A stretch of 10,459 nucleotides of DNA, taken from positions 1-10,459 of the forward strand of contig JAVERU010000105.1 of the NCBI GenBank assembly GCA_034006965.1. Reading direction: 5' to 3'. Below are positions 5,210 through 10,459 of this stretch, piece after piece (the stretch's first letter is position 1; every line of letters begins with the position of its first letter). Source of the stretch: Perlabentimonas sp034006965 (GTDB lineage: Bacteria; Bacteroidota; Bacteroidia; Bacteroidales; Tenuifilaceae). The notes beneath the pieces are model-generated. The model was not told where the DNA came from. It did not search any database and saw nothing but the letters and a program-made list of their open reading frames with translations. A program made the translations under genes and the position numbers.

Positions 5210-6310
5210 ATGAAAACGGAGGTTCAAGTAACAACCAAAGAGAAAAGGATTAGCAGTATCCTTGAGGAATCGGGCAGAATAATCATTGCAGGGCCATGCA
5301 GCGCCGAATCGCAGGACCAAGTAATTGAAACCGCAAAGGCTCTTGCAGCCGATGGCCGAGTGCATTACCTTAGGGCTGGTATCTGGAAGCCCCGAACTAG
5401 CCCTGGATCATTCGAAGGCGTTGGAACCATCGGCTTCCAATGGCTAAATCAAGCCAGAGCTATAACCGGATTACCCATTGCAACGGAGGTTGGATCGGAA
5501 CGCCACGTGTACGAAGCGCTAAAGCACGGGGTTGATATGCTTTGGATTGGCGCCCGCACGGTGAGCAACCCGTTCACCATCCAGGAAATTGCCGATGCTA
5601 TGCGGGGAGTTGATATTCCCATCATGGTAAAAAATCCTCTTAGTCCCGATATCAATCTTTGGGAGGGTGCAATAAATAGGTTTGCTCGTTCTGGAGTTTC
5701 TCAAATTGGGGCTGTACACCGTGGCTTCACACACTCTGGTAAATCGGCTCTACGTAACCATCCAAACTGGAGCATTCCCATGATGCTGCGCGAACGGCTA
5801 CCCGACATTCCAATTATCTGCGACCCTAGCCACATTGCAGGGAATAAGGATCTAGTCTCATCTATTGCCCAAAGGGCAATGGAATCGGGTTTCAATGGGC
5901 TTATGGTTGAGGTTCATCCAAATCCTCATCTGGCCCTCAGCGATTCAGCACAGCAACTCCTGCCTAATCAGTTCGCATCGATGCTCGATAGGCTATTCGA
6001 TATATCGAACCTGCAAAATCCAGAGGAACTTCTTTCTGAACTGCGGCTTGAGGTGGATATACTGGATGAGCAGCTAGTAAGCGCGCTTGCCAGCAGAATG
6101 AAGCTGGTTAAGCACATAGCTAACATTAAGAAGGATAGAGGTTTGGAGGTACTTCAACCCACCCGATGGGAAAGTATTATCAACAGAATAAGCCTCTTAG
6201 CAGACGAGCAGGGACTAAGACCATCATTTGTACGCAGGCTATTCAATAGTATCCATAAGGAATCGTGCACTTTTCAGCAGGAACAATTAATGCAATCGGC
6301 GGTAAAGTGA
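5210..6310 (+). CDS. DAHP synthase (type I beta) fused to C-terminal AroQ chorismate mutase
   Basis: A bifunctional 366-residue enzyme joining the first committed step of the shikimate pathway to the chorismate branch point. DAHP synthase part (about 20-265): AGPCSAES (27-34), GIWKPRTSPGSFEG (57-70), KNP (141-143), CDPSH (204-208) and EVHPNP (234-239). The expected metal ligands are Cys30, His208, Glu234 and Asp245. Chorismate mutase part (about 275-360): aligning with E. coli mutase at a fixed offset of 268 keeps Arg279, Arg296, Lys307, Arg319, Ser352 and Gln356; the positions of E. coli Asp48 and Glu52 are Gln316 and Trp320. The fusion order is known from Porphyromonas and Prevotella enzymes, where binding of prephenate or chorismate by the mutase part inhibits the synthase part. 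There is no separate N-terminal regulatory domain. Confidence 0.93.
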   Translation: MKTEVQVTTKEKRISSILEESGRIIIAGPCSAESQDQVIETAKALAADGRVHYLRAGIWKPRTSPGSFEGVGTIGFQWLNQARAITGLPIATEVGSERHVYEALKHGVDMLWIGARTVSNPFTIQEIADAMRGVDIPIMVKNPLSPDINLWEGAINRFARSGVSQIGAVHRGFTHSGKSALRNHPNWSIPMMLRERLPDIPIICDPSHIAGNKDLVSSIAQRAMESGFNGLMVEVHPNPHLALSDSAQQLLPNQFASMLDRLFDISNLQNPEELLSELRLEVDILDEQLVSALASRMKLVKHIANIKKDRGLEVLQPTRWESIINRISLLADEQGLRPSFVRRLFNSIHKESCTFQQEQLMQSAVK

Positions 6311-6349
6311 AAAAAACCGCCTAATTTTATATGCTCAAAGCACTGAAAA

Positions 6350-7372
6350 ATGGACAAAATTGAAATAGCTGGCCTTTACGGAGATTCTAGCGTACTTGTT
6401 GGTGAATCGCTTGCTAATATTGGGAGCTACATTCCCAAAACAAATGTATTTATTATCACCGACAATAACGTTAAAACTAATCACGGCAACAAGTTCCCAA
6501 AGTTTCCAACCTACTGCGTTGTGCCGGGCGAAGGCTCAAAGAGCCTTGAGGTATGCAGCAAAATATACCAGTGGCTACTCGAAATGGGAGCCAATCGAAA
6601 TTCCTTCATACTTGGAATTGGCGGTGGCGTTGTTTGCGACTTGGCAGGTTTTGTGGCATCGACATTTATGCGGGGTATCGATTTTGGCTTTGTTTCCACC
6701 TCACTCCTATCGCAGGTGGATGCCAGCGTGGGTGGCAAGAATGGGGTAAACCTCGATGGCTACAAAAATATGGTGGGCACATTCACTCAGCCCAAGTTTG
6801 TTATTTGCGATGTAAGCCTACTAACCACGCTTCCCCAGGAGGAATATCTCAACGGCTTTGCCGAGATTGTGAAACATACCCTAATTGCCGATGCCCAGAT
6901 GTTTCGATACCTTGAGGATAATGCTGAGAAGCTAAAATATTACAATCCTGAATTGCTACAAAAACTTGTTGCCCATTCGGTGAAAATAAAAGCCAGCATT
7001 GTACAAGCCGATGAAAGGGAAAAGGGCGAACGGAAAAAGCTTAACCTTGGTCACACCTGGGGACACGCTGTGGAAAAGGTTACGGGACTCCCGCACGGAA
7101 AAAGCGTAAGCATTGGGCTTGAGTTTGCTGCACGGTTATCGACAAAAAAGGGGCTAATTTCTAACACCGATTACCTTCGCGTTGTGAATGTGCTAATTGC
7201 ACTCGATTTACCCGTTTGCATAAAAGATGACCCTAGCAAGATTTTTAATGCCATGGTTAAGGATAAGAAGCAAAACGAAGGAGGCATTGACTTTATACTA
7301 ATAAAAAGGATTGGCGAAGTAGCGATTGAGCGGATTTCATTTAGCGAACTAAGAACGTTTATTAACAGCTAA
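6350..7372 (+). CDS. aroB: 3-dehydroquinate synthase
   Basis: Cyclises DAHP to 3-dehydroquinate, the second shikimate step, using NAD+ and a divalent metal. The 340 residues include the NAD-binding glycine motif GIGGGVVCDLAGF (89-101), MRG (107-109), QVDASVGGK (122-130), YKNMVG (138-143), GFAEIVKH (169-176) and NLGHTWGHA (232-240). The zinc ligands are predicted as Glu172, His235 and His249; Asp124, Lys130 and Lys175 match the substrate-binding residues of the Aspergillus enzyme. Length is normal for the family. It starts 39 bases after the fusion gene, with no terminator between, so it is very likely in the same transcript. A DUF1016 nuclease gene follows it in place of the next aro gene. 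Confidence 0.95.
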   Translation: MDKIEIAGLYGDSSVLVGESLANIGSYIPKTNVFIITDNNVKTNHGNKFPKFPTYCVVPGEGSKSLEVCSKIYQWLLEMGANRNSFILGIGGGVVCDLAGFVASTFMRGIDFGFVSTSLLSQVDASVGGKNGVNLDGYKNMVGTFTQPKFVICDVSLLTTLPQEEYLNGFAEIVKHTLIADAQMFRYLEDNAEKLKYYNPELLQKLVAHSVKIKASIVQADEREKGERKKLNLGHTWGHAVEKVTGLPHGKSVSIGLEFAARLSTKKGLISNTDYLRVVNVLIALDLPVCIKDDPSKIFNAMVKDKKQNEGGIDFILIKRIGEVAIERISFSELRTFINS

Positions 7373-7437
7373 ATACACACAGGTTATAGGCAATTTTGAC
7401 TGAGAACTGATCGTCAGAAAAATGCTATATTTACTTT

Positions 7438-8478
7438 ATGAACCAAGAATTGAACATAGCAGACTTTGGAAATTGGATTATTGACTTAAAATCCAAAATA
7501 CATGAAGCACAAAGAAAAGTTGCCTTTTCGATTAACTCACAATTAATTGAATTGTATTGGGATATTGGAAAATCAGTTGCAGAGAAACAAGAAAAAGCAA
7601 ACTGGGGAAGCAATTTTATCGAAAGGGTTGCAATTGAATTAAAGCATGAATTTCCACAAATCAAAGGTTTTTCTCGTAGAAATTTATATGCAATGAGTCA
7701 ATGGTACAAATTCTATTCTCAGAAATATCAATTTGTGCCACAGCCCGTGGCACAAATCCCATGGAGTCACAATAGACTTATAATAAGCAAAGTAAAAAAT
7801 CTTGATGAGGCAGAGTTCTATTGTTTGAAAACAATTGAAAATGGCTGGGATAGAGAAACTCTAGAAATACAAATTACAAAAAAACTTTTCGAAAAAACTG
7901 GGAAAGCAATTCATAATTTTGGGAATACTCTTCCGGCTTCTCAATCGAAACTAGTAGAACATACTTTAAAAGATCCGTATAACTTTGACTTCCTAGGGTT
8001 AGAAGATGATGCCCTTGAGAGAGCAATTGAGGATGAATTAGCAAAGCATATCACTGAATTTCTACTTGAATTAGGAAAAGGATTTGCATTTCTTGGCAGA
8101 CAGTTCAAAATAGAAATTAGCGAAAACGACTATTTTATTGACATGCTTTTCTATCATGTTGAATTACGCTGTTACGTTATAATTGATTTAAAATCAGGGA
8201 AATTCAAACCTGAATTTGCAGGAAAACTAAACTTCTACTTATCAGCAATTGATAGCCAGTTAAGAAAGACGAATGACAATCCATCAATTGGAATTCTTTT
8301 ATGTAAAAGTAAAGACAGAATTGAAGTTGAATATGCACTAAGAGACATAAACAAACCAATGGGAATAAGCGAATATCGTCTGACAGACGCTATCCCTGAA
8401 AACTTTAAAACGAAATTACCCTCGATTGAAGAAATTGAAAGTGAATTAGAAAACAAGATAGAAAAAAACAGGCGGTAA
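7438..8478 (+). CDS. DUF1016/YhcG-family PDDEXK nuclease
   Basis: A 346-residue protein of the YhcG/DUF1016 family. The N-terminal helical domain (about 10-155) carries LIELYWDIGKSV (36-47), GFSRRNLYAMSQWY (77-90) and QIPWSHNRLI (106-115). The C-terminal domain (about 180-315) has DFLGL (184-188) and the nuclease core with YFIDMLFYH (232-240, Asp235), IDLKSGKFKPEFAGKLNFYL (249-268, Asp250 and Lys252) and IGILLC (284-289). The PDDEXK active-site residues look intact. The cellular role of the family is not settled; members occur near restriction-modification and mobile genes. The codon choice is visibly more A+T-rich than in aroB or aroD, and nothing in the aro pathway needs a nuclease. I infer a single-gene insertion into the operon. 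No cognate partner gene is visible. Confidence 0.88.
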   Translation: MNQELNIADFGNWIIDLKSKIHEAQRKVAFSINSQLIELYWDIGKSVAEKQEKANWGSNFIERVAIELKHEFPQIKGFSRRNLYAMSQWYKFYSQKYQFVPQPVAQIPWSHNRLIISKVKNLDEAEFYCLKTIENGWDRETLEIQITKKLFEKTGKAIHNFGNTLPASQSKLVEHTLKDPYNFDFLGLEDDALERAIEDELAKHITEFLLELGKGFAFLGRQFKIEISENDYFIDMLFYHVELRCYVIIDLKSGKFKPEFAGKLNFYLSAIDSQLRKTNDNPSIGILLCKSKDRIEVEYALRDINKPMGISEYRLTDAIPENFKTKLPSIEEIESELENKIEKNRR

Positions 8479-8490
8479 CAAGGGGTGTAG

Positions 8491-8521
8491 TCTCGTCTAG
8501 TCAAAAAGTGACGATACGAGA
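8491..8521. repeat. Interrupted hairpin downstream of the nuclease gene
   Basis: TCTCGT (8491-8496) pairs with ACGAGA (8516-8521) and GTCA (8500-8503) with TGAC (8509-8512), separated by a 3x3 internal loop, around a 5-base loop. There is no T tract after it, so it is a poor intrinsic terminator. It may mark the end of the inserted segment or be a small repeat. Confidence 0.5.
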
Positions 8522-8542
8522 TGGGTTTACATCAATAACTCG

Positions 8543-8572
8543 TTGCATTTCATTCCGTTAACAATATTTTAT
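8543..8572 (+). promoter_or_regulatory. Weak candidate promoter for aroD-aroE-aroA
   Basis: TTG (8543-8545) is followed after 19 bases by TATTTTAT (8565-8572), a partial match to TAnnTTTG (the final TG is missing). Its position between the nuclease gene and aroD would let the second half of the cluster be transcribed independently of the attenuators. Weak evidence. Confidence 0.22.
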
Positions 8573-8638
8573 TAGGGATGAAATTATAGCTAGCTCTCCC
8601 CCACCAAGCACAACCCCAGTCATTAAAACAAAACCTAA

Positions 8639-9277
8639 ATGAACCCAAAAATTTGCCTTAGCATTGGCAACCTTAACTTTAGCGAGATTTTAATGCAGAT
8701 ACAAACCGTTGCACTGGCCGAAATCCGTATGGACCTGTTGCAGCTAACCGATGATGAGCTGGCAACAATTTTTAATCAGCATAAAAACCTAATTGCTACT
8801 TACCGCACCCTTACAGATTTCGATGGAATGGTAGCAGTTCTCACCAAGGCAATCCGCTCTGGGTGCGCGTATATCGACATCGACATTGAAACACCCGAGG
8901 ATTACAGAAAAAAGCTTATTGAAATAGCTAAAAAGCACGGGTGCAAGGTTATCCTGTCGTACCATAACTTTACCGAAACACCTGACTCCGAAAAGCTGAA
9001 CCAGATTGCACAAAATCTGTTTGTTAACAAGGCCGATATTGCTAAAATAGCCTGTATGGCCAACAGTGAAAACGATTGCGAGCGGGTGCTGAAGCTCTAC
9101 ACAAACCATAAAAACCTTGTGGCATTCGCCATGGGCGAAATTGGTAAGAGTACGCGCATTCAATCGGTAAAACTGGGGGCGCCGTTTACCTACGCATCGG
9201 TAAAAGGGAAAGAAACGGCATCAGGACAAATTAGCTATGCTGATATGGAAAGAATTTTGGGGAAGAATGATAAGTAA
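8639..9277 (+). CDS. aroD: 3-dehydroquinate dehydratase, type I
   Basis: Dehydrates 3-dehydroquinate to 3-dehydroshikimate through a Schiff base. The type I (TIM-barrel) signature is clear: AEIRMD (27-32), DIDIE (80-84), LSYHNF (106-111) with the catalytic His109, ADIAKIA (132-138) with the Schiff-base Lys136, MGEIGKSTRI (165-174) with Arg173, PFTYASV (182-188) and GQI (196-198). At 212 residues it is shorter than the E. coli enzyme (about 250) but has every catalytic element. Many Bacteroides use the unrelated type II enzyme, so the type I form is a useful marker. It starts 160 bases after the nuclease gene; aroE follows after a 153-base repeat-bearing gap. The order dehydratase then shikimate dehydrogenase is that of the plant and chlamydial fusion protein. 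Confidence 0.93.
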   Translation: MNPKICLSIGNLNFSEILMQIQTVALAEIRMDLLQLTDDELATIFNQHKNLIATYRTLTDFDGMVAVLTKAIRSGCAYIDIDIETPEDYRKKLIEIAKKHGCKVILSYHNFTETPDSEKLNQIAQNLFVNKADIAKIACMANSENDCERVLKLYTNHKNLVAFAMGEIGKSTRIQSVKLGAPFTYASVKGKETASGQISYADMERILGKNDK

Positions 9278-9284
9278 AAATAGC

Positions 9285-9402
9285 AACACAGAGACACGGA
9301 GGCACAGAGTTTTTTTTTGTAAACTTATTTCAGCAGTTTTGGCTTGCAAAATTGAAACAATCAACTCTTAAATCTTTCTCTGTGTCTCAGTGCCTCTGTG
9401 TT
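9285..9402. repeat. MITE-like inverted repeat between aroD and aroE
   Basis: Arm 1 (9285-9309, begins AACACAGAGACACGG) matches the reverse complement of arm 2 (9378-9402) at 22 of 25 positions. The arms enclose 68 bases without a gene. A run of nine T follows arm 1 directly. The CACAGAG/GGCAC motif is one I know as a common intergenic repeat in Bacteroidota. If transcribed it would make a long hairpin between two genes of the operon. Confidence 0.7.
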
Positions 9403-9430
9403 CAACAACAAACAACAAACAATAAACTAA

Positions 9431-10357
9431 ATGACACAATTTTTCGCCGTTTTTGGCAACCCAATACTACACAGCAAAAGCCCACAGCTGTTCAACTCCG
9501 TTTTTAGTGAGTTTGGTATGGATGCTTTCTATACCCGCATCAGACCGCAATCGGCTAGCGATATTATTGATATTATTCGCACCATACCCCTAGCGGGGGC
9601 AAATATCACCGCACCGTTTAAGGAGGATATGGTTGATCTTGTTGATGTGGTTTCGCTCGATGCCGAGGAGATTGGCGCAATTAACACCATCGTAAACTCC
9701 GATGGCAGGCTAATTGGCTACAATACCGACCACTACGGTGTTACCCAATCGCTTAAGGAGGCAGGAATTGACCTTATTGGGAAAAAATGCCTTGTGCTGG
9801 GCGGTGGCGGGGCTGCACGCTCGGTGGTTTTTGGATTAAAAAGTAAGGGGGCAAATGTTACAATCTGCAATCGAACCCACAGCAAGGCCAAGACCATTGC
9901 CGATGATTTTGGTTGCAAAATGGTGAGCTGGGACAACTTCGACACATCGGTGAGCTACGATATTGTAATCTCTACCCTTGTACCCCATGCTCTTCCGCCA
10001 TTTATTGATAAGCTAGATTTTGAAACGCTACTCAACGCATCGTACAAATCATCAAAAGTAAGTGAATTGGCAATGGGGCGAGGAATAAAAGTAATTGCAG
10101 GAAAACGCTGGCTACTTCACCAAGCCGTGGAGGGGTTCAGGCTTTACCTTGGCGATAATCCCCCCTTACAAATTATGGAGAACGCTCTTAATATCGACCT
10201 AATACAAGCAGACCTAAAGATTTTTAAATACCCCACTACAGGGAGCCAAACCAAGAAGCTAGATTATGCCGATTTGGTAATATCAACAAAAAACCTAAGC
10301 GACAGAAGTATAAAAGCTATTATAGATGAAGAGATTAGTAAGGCCTTCGGAAATTAA
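9431..10357 (+). CDS. aroE: Shikimate dehydrogenase with C-terminal extension
   Basis: Reduces 3-dehydroshikimate to shikimate. Substrate-binding half: HSKSP (14-18, Ser15 and Ser17), NITAPFK (58-64) with catalytic Lys64, GAINT (82-86) and NTD (98-100) with catalytic Asp100. Nucleotide half: GGGGAAR (124-130) and CNRTH (146-150), the usual NADP-type basic residue, and HQAVEGF (230-236). Odd points: the segment that normally reads DxxYxP is NASYKSS (202-208), and the protein runs to 308 residues, some 35-40 beyond the usual end near 270. The tail (about 262-308) is well ordered in appearance, with a possible strand YADLVIST and a helix, and its function is unknown to me. The end of the gene overlaps aroA by 32 bases. 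Confidence 0.92.
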   Translation: MTQFFAVFGNPILHSKSPQLFNSVFSEFGMDAFYTRIRPQSASDIIDIIRTIPLAGANITAPFKEDMVDLVDVVSLDAEEIGAINTIVNSDGRLIGYNTDHYGVTQSLKEAGIDLIGKKCLVLGGGGAARSVVFGLKSKGANVTICNRTHSKAKTIADDFGCKMVSWDNFDTSVSYDIVISTLVPHALPPFIDKLDFETLLNASYKSSKVSELAMGRGIKVIAGKRWLLHQAVEGFRLYLGDNPPLQIMENALNIDLIQADLKIFKYPTTGSQTKKLDYADLVISTKNLSDRSIKAIIDEEISKAFGN

Positions 10358-10459
10358 GGGAATGCTTGCAGCCCCCGCATCGAAAAGCGCAGCCCAAAGG
10401 GCCATTGCCCTTGCCAGCTTAGCTAGCGGACAATCGGAAATATTTGAATATGGAGCATC
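10326..10459 (+). CDS. aroA: EPSP synthase (3-phosphoshikimate 1-carboxyvinyltransferase), 5' part only
   Basis: The first 44 codons are visible; the rest runs off the right edge. The translation begins MKRLVRPSEIKGMLAAPASK and continues SAAQRAIALASLASGQSEI. This is the EPSP synthase N-terminus, with the SKS(x)xxR motif that binds shikimate 3-phosphate and the AxLAxG that follows. A stop codon lies immediately upstream (TAG 10323-10325), so the ATG at 10326 is the earliest possible start; Met13 (10362) is too late because the conserved VxPSxIxG strand precedes it. The start lies inside the end of aroE in another frame, a 32-base overlap that suggests translational coupling. Confidence 0.85.
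   Translation, partial: MKRLVRPSEIKGMLAAPASKSAAQRAIALASLASGQSEIFEYGA

Noticed and set aside
7396..7433. Promoter for the nuclease gene (TTG ... TATATTTA)
   Set aside because: The spacing of 27 bases is too long and the box lies so close to the ATG at 7438 that transcription would start inside the gene.
8491..8521. Intrinsic terminator after the nuclease gene
   Set aside because: The stem is interrupted and no T tract follows.
10323..10362. Frameshift joining aroE and aroA
   Set aside because: aroA has its own ATG right after an in-frame stop, and the aroE tail continues in a sensible frame, so an overlap explains the junction.

Overview
The window looks like a chromosomal segment of a Bacteroidota bacterium, probably Bacteroidales or a close relative. 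The evidence is a perfect TAnnTTTG -7 promoter box, A-rich start regions without clear Shine-Dalgarno sequences, a chorismate mutase fused to the C-terminus of a DAHP synthase, and short intergenic repeats of the type common in that phylum. No rRNA, tRNA, CRISPR array or complete insertion sequence was seen.

Layout. Positions 1-2263 (minus strand) hold most of a glycyl radical enzyme that matches trans-4-hydroxy-L-proline dehydratase (HypD); its C-terminus with the radical glycine lies off the left edge. A roughly 1.2 kb gap (2264-3451) follows. It holds the hypD promoter and a long structured 5' UTR, then two MITE-like repeat elements (one with a perfect 36-bp palindrome), then a tandem regulatory leader. 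From 3452 to the right edge, nearly everything is aromatic amino acid biosynthesis on the plus strand: pheA, tyrA, a DAHP synthase/chorismate mutase fusion, aroB, an unrelated DUF1016/PDDEXK nuclease gene, aroD (type I), aroE and the start of aroA.

The most striking element is the leader at about 3129-3438. It has two consecutive small ORFs, 20 and 27 codons long, packed with Tyr and Phe codons. Each is followed by an intrinsic terminator, and each has a hand-traceable pause hairpin and a mutually exclusive antiterminator. This reads as two ribosome-mediated transcription attenuators in series ahead of pheA, so the whole cluster would be induced when charged tRNA-Tyr or tRNA-Phe runs short.

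Together the cluster covers DAHP synthesis, dehydroquinate synthase, dehydroquinase, shikimate dehydrogenase, EPSP synthase (partial), chorismate mutase, prephenate dehydratase and prephenate dehydrogenase. Shikimate kinase, chorismate synthase and a dedicated aromatic aminotransferase are not in the window. The nuclease gene is visibly more A+T-rich than its neighbours and looks inserted between aroB and aroD. AroE has an unusual C-terminal extension.
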